From Tyzzerella sp. An114 (GTDB lineage: Bacteria; Bacillota; Clostridia; Lachnospirales; Anaerotignaceae), in NCBI RefSeq assembly GCF_002161055.1, contig NZ_NFLT01000002.1, positions 186,001-250,000 on the forward strand: a DNA stretch of 64,000 nucleotides, written 5' to 3'. The notes beneath the pieces were generated by a model. That model made no database searches. It saw nothing but the letters and a program-made list of their open reading frames with translations, and had not been told where the DNA came from. Made by a program: the position numbers and the translations under genes. Positions 54,340 through 62,509 of the stretch are shown here, one piece after another (position 1 is the first letter of the stretch; each line of letters starts with the position of its first letter).

Positions 54340-55668
54340 TTAACCTACCGAGATTTTCTCGACAGGGAGTTTTGATAATGTGTTTTTTGTTGCCGGCAGT
54401 GTAGCGAAGATCAGCGTCAGCCCACCAACTCTGCCAATATACATCTGTGCAATCAGAATCAGTTTGCTTATAGCTCCAAGTTCCGGTGTGATACCCAGTG
54501 TCAAACCGACTGTGCCAATCGCCGATGCACTTTCATACAGGCAAGTTACAAGCGGAAGATTTTCCAGTTTACTGATTGCCATGCCACCAAGAAGAAATAA
54601 CGAAATATACATAAAGAACACCGTTGCCGCATTTTTTACGGTATCATCATCGATGCGTCGCCCGAAGAAACGGCCATTCTGACGTTTTTGAAAGACTGCC
54701 GCTGCGACAGATATCATTACTGCAAAGGTAGTAACTTTCATACCTCCTGCCGTAGAACCGGGCGCACCGCCAATGATCATCAACAATGATGTAATCATCT
54801 GTCCAGTTTCGCTCATTGCATTCAAGTCCACGGTGTTAAAGCCTGCTGTTCTCGGTGTAACCGCTTGGAACAAGGATCCCCAAAAGCGTTCTGCAAACGG
54901 AAGATGTGCCAGTTCAAAAAAGAAGAAGTAGACCGTTGGAATCAGTATCAATCCTGAGGTAACAGTAAGGATAACTTTGCTTTGCATACGGTATCGCTTT
55001 ATGTGGATGCCATTGGTGCAAATATCTCTCCAAGTCAAAAATCCAAGTCCGCCGATGATAATCAGTAGTATGATTGCCAGATTGATAATTGGATTCGCAG
55101 CATATCCCATCAAAGAATTGAACAGAATACCATCATTTACAATGTCAAAACCGGCATTACAGAAGGCTGAGATGGAGTGAAATACTGCCATCCAAAGACC
55201 TTCGCCAAATCCGTAATCCCCGATGAACACAGGAGCCATGATCGCTGCGCCCAAAAGCTCAATAATTACGATGCCTTTCAAGATGAAGCCAGTGAATCGG
55301 ACAATGCCGCCAACCTGCGGTGCGGAAATTGCATCCTGCATTGTGCTTCTTTGCATCAAGGAGATTTTCTTTCCTGCTGCCATTGTAATCGCAGCAGCTA
55401 CTGTGATAACGCCCATGCCGCCGATTTGAATTAACACAATAATGATTGCCTGCCCAAACGCTGTCCAATGTGCCGCCGTATCATAAACCACAAGTCCGGT
55501 CACACAAACCGCCGAAGTCGATGTCAGCAGACAATCCAGAAACGGTGTAATCTCTCCACTTTTACTGGATACCGGCAGCATCAGAAGCAGCGCACCCAAC
55601 AATATGACAGTGGCAAAACCGAGAATGATCATCTGTGAGGAGGATAATTTACGTTCCAGTTTTCCCAT
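54340..55668 (-). CDS. trkH: TrkH/KtrB potassium transporter pore subunit
   Basis: 442 residues with four repeats of the M1-P-M2 pore unit. Selectivity-filter segments include S-A-V-C-V-T-G-L, S-A-F-C-N-A-G-F, R-T-A-G-F-N-T and S-A-I-G-T-V-G-L. It takes up K+ with TrkA. ATG 55668 follows GGAGG. It leads a five-gene minus-strand operon (trkH, trkA, unknown, kdpD, kdpE). Confidence 0.88.
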   Translation of the reverse strand: MGKLERKLSSSQMIILGFATVILLGALLLMLPVSSKSGEITPFLDCLLTSTSAVCVTGLVVYDTAAHWTAFGQAIIIVLIQIGGMGVITVAAAITMAAGKKISLMQRSTMQDAISAPQVGGIVRFTGFILKGIVIIELLGAAIMAPVFIGDYGFGEGLWMAVFHSISAFCNAGFDIVNDGILFNSLMGYAANPIINLAIILLIIIGGLGFLTWRDICTNGIHIKRYRMQSKVILTVTSGLILIPTVYFFFFELAHLPFAERFWGSLFQAVTPRTAGFNTVDLNAMSETGQMITSLLMIIGGAPGSTAGGMKVTTFAVMISVAAAVFQKRQNGRFFGRRIDDDTVKNAATVFFMYISLFLLGGMAISKLENLPLVTCLYESASAIGTVGLTLGITPELGAISKLILIAQMYIGRVGGLTLIFATLPATKNTLSKLPVEKISVG

Positions 55669-55769
55669 CTCAACACCTCCAATGTTCGTTTTCTTAATTA
55701 TATTATTGCATTTCAACCATAAAATGGGCATTAGCATGCCAGTTTTGGCATTAAATTCGCATTAAGATA

Positions 55770-55811
55770 AAGACCATCACTGGTTCTCAAATAGAGAACC
55801 GTGATGGCCTT
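55770..55811 (-). terminator. Terminator after tnpV
   Basis: AAGGCCATCACGGTTCTC / GAGAACCAGTGATGGTCTT stem on the minus strand with a short AT loop. It isolates tnpV from the trkH operon and is near-symmetrical, so possibly bidirectional. Confidence 0.8.
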
Positions 55812-55816
55812 CATTT

Positions 55817-56191
55817 TTAACAATATATCAATTCATTTAAGACGATTTCTTCCGCAGCATTGCGGATATTATTACAAGCACCTACCCAACCCATCTGATC
55901 ACGAGCTTTTAATTCCTCATTTACGCCTTGCTGCTCCTGCATTTGTTGGATCAGCAGTTTCATTCTCTGATGAGCTGTATCATCAATGCTATTTAAGTGA
56001 GAAACCAGTTTACCTCCGAACAAAAGCTCTGTGTACAGCCAAGGACGATGCTCTTTTATGTAGGCTTTACGCATACGACCATACTTTCCATAGTGGGGTT
56101 CTTCATCAACCGGCAGTTCCAAATCCGGATAATACATTCCGTCTGCTCCCAATGTATATGTACCGCCCATTTCTTCAAACAATGATTTCAT
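55817..56191 (-). CDS. tnpV: TnpV-like transposon protein
   Basis: 124 residues with the TnpV look: Y-Y-P-D-L near 20, G-K-Y-G-R-M-R-K-A-Y-I-K-E-H-R near 35-49, and D-Q-M-G-W-V-G-A-C-N-N-I near 97-108. TnpV accompanies TnpX in Tn4451/Tn4453; its function is unsettled (excisionase-like or regulatory roles have been proposed). Divergent from the recombinase gene with 88 bases between the starts. Confidence 0.8.
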   Translation of the reverse strand: MKSLFEEMGGTYTLGADGMYYPDLELPVDEEPHYGKYGRMRKAYIKEHRPWLYTELLFGGKLVSHLNSIDDTAHQRMKLLIQQMQEQQGVNEELKARDQMGWVGACNNIRNAAEEIVLNELIYC

Positions 56192-56209
56192 CGAAATACC
56201 TCCAATCTG

Positions 56210-56238
56210 TTTACTTTATAGATACGCTATGTTATAAT
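56210..56238 (+). promoter_or_regulatory. Promoter of the recombinase gene
   Basis: TTTACT (56210-56215), 17-bp spacer, TATAAT (56233-56238). It looks like a vegetative promoter. No obvious sigma-E or sigma-K elements were found, which matters for how excision would be timed. Confidence 0.6.
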
Positions 56239-56279
56239 ACCACAAGACACATCACATATCAAGATAAGGAGGATATGAA

Positions 56280-58109
56280 ATGCGGAAAAATGGAGACATC
56301 ATAGCTATCTATTCCCGTAAGTCAAAATTTACCGGAAAAGGTGAAAGTATCGGCAATCAGGTAGAACTATGTAAAGAATATGTTCGTGTGCATTTTGGCG
56401 ATGCAGCAGTAGATAAAGTTGTGGTATATGAAGATGAGGGCTTTTCCGGTGGCAATCTGAATCGTCCGGATTTTAAGAAGATGATGGATGCTGCCAAGAA
56501 GCGTAAGTTCAAAGCTATCATAGTTTATCGTCTTGACCGTATCAGCCGTAATATAAGTGACTTTGCCAGCCTGATTGAAGAACTGGCTCGTCTGGATATT
56601 TCTTTTGTTTCTATTAAAGAGCAGTTTGACACAAGCACTCCTATGGGACGAGCTATGATGTATATCGCATCTGTTTTCTCTCAGCTGGAGCGTGAAACCA
56701 TTGCGGAGCGTATCCGTGACAATATGCACGAACTGGCAAAGACCGGTCGCTGGCTTGGTGGCACAACACCTACTGGCTATGCTTCCGAAGCAGTTAAGAG
56801 CATTACCATTGATGGTAAATCAAAGAAAGCCTGCAAGCTGAAACTAATTCCGGATGAAGCTGATATTGTCAGAATGATTTATGACTTGTATATAGAAACA
56901 GATTCACTGACATTGACAGAAGCAGCTTTGATCAAACAAGGTATCAAGACAAAGAACAACAATTACTTTACCCGATTTTCCATCAAAGCTATTTTGCAGA
57001 ATCCGGTTTATATGATTGCAGATGAAGATGCCTATAATTTCTTCATCCAGAACGACACAGACCTGTTCTCGGAGAAAGATGCCTTTGACAACAAGCACGG
57101 TATTATGGCTTACAATCGCACCGATCAGGAAAAAGGCAGAGCTACAAAATACCTGCCTGCAAGCGAGTGGATTGTATCTGTCGGCAAGCATCCGGGTTTG
57201 GTTCCAGGTAAAGTGTGGGTACAGATTCAAGAATCTTTAGAACGAAACAAATCCAAATCTTTCAGAAAACCACGCAGTAATGAAGCACTTCTGACTGGCT
57301 TGTTGTTCTGTAGCTGCGGTGAGCGTATGTATCCGAAAATGAGCAAGCGCAAAACTGCGGATGACAAAGTGATTTACACCTATGTTTGCAAAATGAAAGA
57401 ACGCAGTCAGCGTTCTGTATGCAACAGTAAAAATGCCAATGGCAATACACTGGATATGGCTGTAATCGAGCAGATTAAAATGCTTGCAGAGGACAAGGAT
57501 ACTTTCATTGCACAATTGGAACAGAGCCGCAGATTTTATACCGGTAATCGCATGGACTATGAACAGCGACTGGATGATCTGCGAAAGGAAAAGGCAGAGA
57601 CAGAGAAGAAAATCAATTCTCTGGTAGACTCCCTTGTGGATATGGGAGACAGCCCTGCCAAGGCTCATGTAACCAAACGAATTGAGCAGTTGAATGGAGA
57701 ATACCAGTCTCTTGGACAGCGTATTCAGGAACTGGAGGGGCTGACTTCACAGCACGCTCTCAGCGATATTGAATTTGATTTGCTTCGTCAGCTGCTGACG
57801 ATCTTCAAGGATGGTATTGATGAAATGACTGTCGAACAGAAACGTGCTGCCATTCGTACCATCGTACGTAAGGTGGTATGGGACGGTGTCAACGCTCATG
57901 TCATTCTGTTCGGTGTCAAAGATGATGAAATCGAATATCCGGAAATTGCTGCTGTTGCATCTGATAATAACGATGATGCTGATGGAACAGATGAATTAGT
58001 AAACTTCTCTGATGTCGATTATGATATTGACGATATGGAGGATGACTGCCTGGGAAAAACTAATCCCCTCAGTGCATCAAAAACGCATTGGGGGGAGGAT
58101 AGCAAATGA
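56280..58109 (+). CDS. tnpX: Large serine recombinase (TnpX/SpoIVCA-like), sigK element excisionase
   Basis: 609 residues. Catalytic resolvase domain 1-150 with Ser12 in I-Y-S-R-K-S, E-D-E-G-F-S-G-G near 51, and Y-R-L-D-R-I-S-R-N near 83. Then the recombinase domain (about 170-280), a zinc ribbon (C-S-C-G-E-R ... C-K-M ... C-N-S-K, about 345-385) and a coiled-coil region (about 420-490). It reads through the att core: its last codons AGC AAA use the element end and the stop TGA uses one host base (58109). ATG follows AGGAGG. It should join 38577 to 58107 to restore sigK and circularise the element. Shorter than Tn4451 TnpX. Confidence 0.9.
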   Translation: MRKNGDIIAIYSRKSKFTGKGESIGNQVELCKEYVRVHFGDAAVDKVVVYEDEGFSGGNLNRPDFKKMMDAAKKRKFKAIIVYRLDRISRNISDFASLIEELARLDISFVSIKEQFDTSTPMGRAMMYIASVFSQLERETIAERIRDNMHELAKTGRWLGGTTPTGYASEAVKSITIDGKSKKACKLKLIPDEADIVRMIYDLYIETDSLTLTEAALIKQGIKTKNNNYFTRFSIKAILQNPVYMIADEDAYNFFIQNDTDLFSEKDAFDNKHGIMAYNRTDQEKGRATKYLPASEWIVSVGKHPGLVPGKVWVQIQESLERNKSKSFRKPRSNEALLTGLLFCSCGERMYPKMSKRKTADDKVIYTYVCKMKERSQRSVCNSKNANGNTLDMAVIEQIKMLAEDKDTFIAQLEQSRRFYTGNRMDYEQRLDDLRKEKAETEKKINSLVDSLVDMGDSPAKAHVTKRIEQLNGEYQSLGQRIQELEGLTSQHALSDIEFDLLRQLLTIFKDGIDEMTVEQKRAAIRTIVRKVVWDGVNAHVILFGVKDDEIEYPEIAAVASDNNDDADGTDELVNFSDVDYDIDDMEDDCLGKTNPLSASKTHWGEDSK

Positions 58110-58130
58110 AATATTGATGTATCTTAGAGC
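58081..58130. other. attR of the sigK element
   Basis: Right junction: 24-base element arm AAACGCAT...AGGATAGCA (58081-58104), core AA (58105-58106), then sigK sequence TGAAATATTG. Joined to the left arm it forms an attP of 24+2+24 bases whose arms match at 17 outer and inner positions (AAACGCAT and AGGATAGCA). Confidence 0.88.
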
Positions 58131-58461
58131 TGGAAAAAAATACAGTTCTGATTTATATCTTGAAGAACCTATAGGTAGCGACAGTGACGGAAATGAAATA
58201 GTTATGATGGATATTATAAGTTCTAAACAGGAAGATATAGATGAAAAAATATATAAAAAGCAACAAATAGAAATACTTTTAAATAAACTTAATGATGTAC
58301 TTGAGGATAGGGAAAGAGATATATTGATAATGAGATACGGACTTTTTAATACGGATGAGATGACACAAATTGAGATAGCGGAAAAATTAAATATAAGTCG
58401 TTCTTATGTAAGCAGAATAGAGAAAAAAGCAGTTGAAAAACTTGGAAAATATTTTTATTAA
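58107..58461 (+). CDS. sigK: sigK 3' part
   Basis: Supplies the rest of region 2 and region 4 of sigma-K: E-I-L-M-Y-L-R-A-G-K-K, then P-I-G-S-D-S-D-G-N-E-I, L-E-D-R-E-R-D-I-L-I-M-R-Y-G-L and the -35 recognition helix T-Q-I-E-I-A-E-K-L-N-I-S-R-S-Y-V-S-R. In place it has no start of its own. Together with 38264-38578 it makes 222 codons. The joined protein lacks nothing compared with Bacillus sigma-K except a few residues at the C-terminus. Confidence 0.93.
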
Positions 58462-58463
58462 AT

Positions 58464-58498
58464 AAAAAACCTCCTAACTTTATTTTAGGAGGTTTTTA
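58464..58498. terminator. Bidirectional terminator between sigK and siderophore operon
   Basis: AAAAACCTCCTAA / TTAGGAGGTTTTT perfect stem with flanking A and T runs. Confidence 0.9.
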
Positions 58499-58502
58499 TA
58501 TA

Positions 58503-59468
58503 TTATTTTAATAATTCACTTTCTAAATCCTGTAACATAATATCTAAAGCAGTAATTCCACCTTCAGCAGTGTACCATACATCAGGATTTTTTAAATAAA
58601 TAATATTTCCATTTTTATAAGCATCAGTTTTCATTACAAGTTCGTTTTCAACAATTTCTTTTGCAAGTTTAGCTCCATCTGTTGCAATAGCAGCATCTTT
58701 ATCAAGAATAAAAATGTAGTCTGGGTTTAATTCAAGTACAAGTTCAAAAGATGATTCATTTCCATGAGTTGAAGTTTCTTCTTTATTTATGATACCTATA
58801 TTTTCATATCCTATTTCTTTTCCTATTATTGAGCATCTTCCGTCATTTCCAAGAATATTAAAACTTCCACTTGTAACCATACCTATAATGGCATTTTTAC
58901 CTTTTGCATTTTCTGCAAGTTTGTCTATACGATTTTGAAAATCTGCAAGTTTTTCTTCAACTTCATTTTCTTTTCCAAATATTGATGCAATAGTATTTGC
59001 GTTTTTTCTTATGCTTTCCATAGTGCCGATTTCAGTATCTATTGAAAGATATACAACAGGGGCAATCTGGCTTAATGCATCGTAAGACTCACTTAAACGA
59101 CCACCAATAAATATAATATCAGGTTCAACAGATGCAACAGCTTCCAAATCAGCTTCTTTTATTGTTCCTATGTTTTTTACATTTTCATCTGTTACATATT
59201 TTTGTAAATAGTCTAAAGATGTTTTTGCAGAACCAACAATTCTATCACCAAGACCTAAATTATCAATAATATCCATAGATGGCATATCAAGTATTGCTAC
59301 TCTCTGTGGATCAAAAGGAACTTCCAACTGAATTTCTTCTTTGTTTCCGTTTAATGATGTTATTGTAATTGTATCTTTTACTTCTGTTGTCTCCTGTGTT
59401 TTTGTGGCACAACCAACTAAGTTTGCTACAACTAACATTAATGCAAAAATTTTAGTGATTTTTTTCAT
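58503..59468 (-). CDS. Siderophore/heme-type substrate-binding lipoprotein
   Basis: 321 residues. Lipoprotein signal M-K-K-I-T-K-I-F-A-L-M-L-V-V-A-N with lipobox L-V-G-C, then a class III (FecCD-type) binding fold: V-A-I-L-D-M-P-S-M-D near 63, E-P-D-I-I-F-I-G-G-R near 114, and L-N-P-D-Y-I-F-I-L-D near 243. It resembles FatB/CeuE, which bind catecholate siderophore-iron. Last gene of a four-gene minus-strand operon. Confidence 0.87.
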   Translation of the reverse strand: MKKITKIFALMLVVANLVGCATKTQETTEVKDTITITSLNGNKEEIQLEVPFDPQRVAILDMPSMDIIDNLGLGDRIVGSAKTSLDYLQKYVTDENVKNIGTIKEADLEAVASVEPDIIFIGGRLSESYDALSQIAPVVYLSIDTEIGTMESIRKNANTIASIFGKENEVEEKLADFQNRIDKLAENAKGKNAIIGMVTSGSFNILGNDGRCSIIGKEIGYENIGIINKEETSTHGNESSFELVLELNPDYIFILDKDAAIATDGAKLAKEIVENELVMKTDAYKNGNIIYLKNPDVWYTAEGGITALDIMLQDLESELLK

Positions 59469-59482
59469 GATAATCCTCCAAA

Positions 59483-60235
59483 TTAATAGTAAATTGATAA
59501 TGGTTTTCCTTGTATTTCTAATATTTCAAAATCTACATTATATATTTCCGAAAGTGTCTCTTTGTTTATAACTTCTTTTACAGTTCCAAATTTTGCAATC
59601 TGTCCGTTTTTCATGGCACAAATATAATCAGAATAAAAAGCGGCGTAATTTATTTCATGAAGAACAAGTATAACTGTTTTTCCAAGTTCATCACATAATT
59701 TTCTTACAATTTTCATCATATTTGTAGCATGATAAATATCAAGATTGTTTGTAGGTTCATCAAGCATTACATATTCTGTGTTTTGAGCAATTACCATTGC
59801 AATATAAGCCCTTTGACGCTGTCCACCTGAAAGTTCATCTATAAAACGGTCTTCAAAATCATTTAATTCCATATAAGATATGGCTTTGTCAACCATTTTT
59901 TTGTCTTCCTCTGTAAGTCTGTTTCCGGAGTAGGGGAAACGACCGAAGGACACAAGCTCACGGACTGTAAGTTTCATTTGAACGTTGTTTGTTTGTGTCA
60001 ATATAGCAAGACGTTTTGAAAGTTCATTACTTTTATATTTTTTTATGTTTTTACCTTCAAAGTTTACAACACCTTCATCTTGAGCCATTAAACGTGAAAT
60101 TATATTTAAAACTGTTGACTTTCCAGCTCCATTAGGTCCAATCATTGATATTACAGATTTTTTAGGTATTTCAAAACTGACAGAGTTTAATACTTTTTTT
60201 CCGTCATAGTGTTTACTTAATTTTTCAATAATCAT
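59483..60235 (-). CDS. Siderophore ABC transporter ATP-binding protein
   Basis: 250 residues. Walker A G-P-N-G-A-G-K-S-T near 35-43, Q-loop, signature L-S-G-G-Q-R-Q-R near 134, Walker B Y-V-M-L-D-E-P-T near 153 and the switch His near 191. Energises uptake through the two permeases upstream. It starts one base after the previous stop. Confidence 0.92.
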   Translation of the reverse strand: MIIEKLSKHYDGKKVLNSVSFEIPKKSVISMIGPNGAGKSTVLNIISRLMAQDEGVVNFEGKNIKKYKSNELSKRLAILTQTNNVQMKLTVRELVSFGRFPYSGNRLTEEDKKMVDKAISYMELNDFEDRFIDELSGGQRQRAYIAMVIAQNTEYVMLDEPTNNLDIYHATNMMKIVRKLCDELGKTVILVLHEINYAAFYSDYICAMKNGQIAKFGTVKEVINKETLSEIYNVDFEILEIQGKPLSIYY

Positions 60236-60236
60236 T

Positions 60237-61220
60237 TTATACTCTCCTGTTTGTTAATAATAAATATAGGAAATATATTCCTCCTCCAACTGTTATAAAT
60301 ACACTTATAGGCATTGAATATGTATATACATGTTCAACTATAATTTGACCGCCTATTAAAACAATAATTCCAAATAGAGTAGAACCTAAAATTAAATGGG
60401 TGTGTCTGTATGTTTTAAATAATTGTCTTGATAAATTTGCAATTATAAGACCTAAAAATGATATTGGTCCTACCATAGCTGTTGCTATTGCTATACAAAG
60501 TGTAACACCTAAAAGAAGTTTTCTTATACATACATCATAGTCAACACCAAGGTTTATAGCTTGTGCTTTACCTAAAGTTATAACATCTAAAAGAGCTAAC
60601 TCTTTTCTTAAAGCATAGGCAAGTAATACAAGAAGAATGATTGAAAATATAATTATTTCAGTGTTTATATTGTTAAAACTTGCAACAAGACTTGAAAGTA
60701 AAGTGTCATATTCGTTAGGGTCCATAATTCTTGTCAATGTTGTCTGTATACTTGTGAATAATGATGTTAAAACTGTTCCTATCAAAAGTACATATAAAAC
60801 ATTGTGCTTTGTTTTTTTGAAAAGATAACTGTATATTGTTGTTGCAACAACAGCCATTAAAATTAAATCAAAGGCAAATGATAAATTTGAATTTGTTGCA
60901 ATTATACTTGCTGAACCTGCAAAAAATACAACTGCTGTATGTATTAATGAATATAGAGAGTTCATACCAAGTAAACATGGTGTTACAATTCTATTATTTA
61001 TTACTGACTGAAATATTATTGAAGCACCACCTATTGAAATGGACACAATAATCATAACAATCAGTTTTGGAAATCTTATTTTCATAGCAAATGAAAGTAA
61101 TCTTGAGTTTTCAAAATTTAAGTCTATTAACATGTATGTTATTACAGCTATAATTGCCATAAATGTTAATACTATAAATTTGTTTGTATTATTTCTTTTG
61201 GCTATTGACTGCATGAACAT
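60237..61220 (-). CDS. Siderophore ABC transporter permease 2 (FecCD family)
   Basis: 327 residues with about nine membrane helices and the FecCD-type G-P-I-S-F-L-G-L-I-I-A-N near 251 (the ATPase-contacting helix). ATG 61220 or the ATG two codons later (61214), which has the better distance from GGAGG. It overlaps the first permease gene by 19 bases. Confidence 0.87.
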   Translation of the reverse strand: MFMQSIAKRNNTNKFIVLTFMAIIAVITYMLIDLNFENSRLLSFAMKIRFPKLIVMIIVSISIGGASIIFQSVINNRIVTPCLLGMNSLYSLIHTAVVFFAGSASIIATNSNLSFAFDLILMAVVATTIYSYLFKKTKHNVLYVLLIGTVLTSLFTSIQTTLTRIMDPNEYDTLLSSLVASFNNINTEIIIFSIILLVLLAYALRKELALLDVITLGKAQAINLGVDYDVCIRKLLLGVTLCIAIATAMVGPISFLGLIIANLSRQLFKTYRHTHLILGSTLFGIIVLIGGQIIVEHVYTYSMPISVFITVGGGIYFLYLLLTNRRV

Positions 61221-62212
61221 TTACCTCCAATTTTTAATGCTATGGCTTTACGTCCATTGTTGAGACGATAGAACAGCATTATAATAAAAAGTATACTTCC
61301 AAGAACACCTATTATAAGTTCAATAGGAAGTTCATAAGGTAATATTATAACTCTGCCTATTATGTCGCATATTAGAACAAATAAAGCTCCAAAAAGGGCT
61401 GTATCAATCAATGTTCCTCTTATTTTGTCCCCTTTAAACATTGTGACAATGTTTGGAACAATAAGACCTATATAAGATATTGAACCTACAACTACTACAA
61501 TACTTCCTGTAATCATAGCGGATATTGCAAGACCACAAAACAATACTAAGTTATAATTTACACCTAAATTTTTTGAGAAATCTTTTCCCATACCAACTAT
61601 ATTAAAGTGATTTGAAAATATAAATGCTATTATTATAAGTGGTAAAACCATATATACTATTTCATATCTTCCACGAATAACTGAAGAAAAGTGACCTACA
61701 AGCCATGATGATAAAGCTTGAGTCATTTCGTATTTATAGGCAATATAGTTTGTTACTCCACCTATAATGTTGTTAAACATTATACCGACAAGGGGAACCA
61801 TTACAACATCTTTAAACTGTATTTTTTGAACGAAAGATACAAAAATTATTGTTCCTAGTATTGAAAATACAAAAGCAAATATTGCACGTGTCCATATTGT
61901 TGATGCTGGCATGAATAACAATGCTATTAATATTCCAAATTGAGCTGATGAAATTGTTGCACCTGTTGTGGGAGATACAAACTTATTCATACACAATTGT
62001 TGCATTATAAGACCGGCTACACTCATTCCAAATCCTGTACATAATATTGCTAAAAGTCTTGGAAGTCGTGATATAAAAAATAATTCAATTTGATATATAT
62101 CACCTGTCATAAGTGAAAAAATATCAATATCAATTACTCCGATAAATAGAGATATAAAGGACAAAACTATTAAAGTTATTGTTAAAATAATTGTTGAGTA
62201 GTATGTTTTGAT
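61202..62212 (-). CDS. Siderophore ABC transporter permease 1 (FecCD family), AUC at the start position
   Basis: 336 residues if read from 62212, with FecCD motifs G-S-I-S-Y-I-G-L-I-V-P-N near 240 and R-L-P-R-L-L near 50. The first in-frame usual start is TTG at 62164, which has no ribosome site and would delete most of the first membrane helix. A perfect AAAGGAG lies seven bases before an in-frame ATC (62212-62210), and the added 16 residues I-K-T-Y-Y-S-T-I-I-L-T-I-T-L-I-V complete the expected helix. So the gene either starts at AUC or has lost its ATG. It is the first gene of the operon, behind two DtxR-like palindromes. Confidence 0.8.
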   Translation of the reverse strand: MKTYYSTIILTITLIVLSFISLFIGVIDIDIFSLMTGDIYQIELFFISRLPRLLAILCTGFGMSVAGLIMQQLCMNKFVSPTTGATISSAQFGILIALLFMPASTIWTRAIFAFVFSILGTIIFVSFVQKIQFKDVVMVPLVGIMFNNIIGGVTNYIAYKYEMTQALSSWLVGHFSSVIRGRYEIVYMVLPLIIIAFIFSNHFNIVGMGKDFSKNLGVNYNLVLFCGLAISAMITGSIVVVVGSISYIGLIVPNIVTMFKGDKIRGTLIDTALFGALFVLICDIIGRVIILPYELPIELIIGVLGSILFIIMLFYRLNNGRKAIALKIGGKCSCSQ

Positions 62213-62230
62213 AAAAATTCTCCTTTCTTA

Positions 62231-62279
62231 GTTAGAATAAGCTAACTTCATCCCAATAAAAAAGTTAGCTTGCGCTATC
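62231..62279. promoter_or_regulatory. Two DtxR/IdeR-like operators before the siderophore operon
   Basis: GTTAG-N6-CTAAC at 62231-62246 is a perfect palindrome; GTTAG-N6-CTATC at 62264-62279 is a near copy 33 bases away. TTAG...CTAA half-sites are typical of DtxR-family iron regulators. They lie between the likely -35 and the first permease, where a bound repressor would block transcription. Confidence 0.65.
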
Positions 62280-62311
62280 TTCTGATATAGGTTATCAAAA
62301 AAATATTACTT

Positions 62312-62317
62312 TGTCAA
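62312..62317 (-). promoter_or_regulatory. -35 element of the siderophore operon promoter
   Basis: TTGACA on the minus strand. The -10 is less clear: TAACCT at 62289-62294 has a 17-bp spacer. Confidence 0.45.
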
Positions 62318-62509
62318 TTATTTTTTTATTATAAATTTTATTTTGTAACTGATATATATGTTAATTTGATTATTGTAAATATTTTTATGTAGTAAGTGAA
62401 GGTTATATTTTCATTAATTTTCAATTTTTATATTAATTTTATGTAAAAGTTAATGTTAACAGTTTTTGATTGAAATATATAAAATATATGTTTAAATTAT
62501 ATAATACAA
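62318..62509. other. AT-rich intergenic stretch
   Basis: About 190 very AT-rich bases between divergent operons. No open frame, terminator or clear operator seen apart from isolated TTAA-type tracts. Confidence 0.5.

Larger units (their letters stand above)
38578..58106 (+). mobile_element. 19.5-kb Tn4451-like mobilizable element splitting sigK (skin-like)
   Basis: Ends fixed by restoring the sigK frame and by inverted element arms around an AA core. The excised circle would be 19,529 bp. Contents left to right: HTH protein, small protein, STAND NTPase with partner, ParM (nonsense), ParR, RepA, DnaC-like (nonsense), DUF3847, oriT, MobA/L relaxase, CorC with attenuator leader, KdpE, KdpD, unknown, TrkA, TrkH, TnpV, and the large serine recombinase. 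Base composition is clearly more GC-rich than the flanks. The module order and TnpV/TnpX place it with Tn4451-type mobilizable elements rather than phages, unlike the phage-like Bacillus skin. Confidence 0.92.

Noticed and set aside
38578-58106. Prophage
   Set aside because: No capsid, tail, portal, terminase or lysis genes; the genes are those of a mobilizable transposon/plasmid.
38578-58106. Self-transmissible conjugative element
   Set aside because: A relaxase and oriT are present but no coupling protein or type IV secretion genes.
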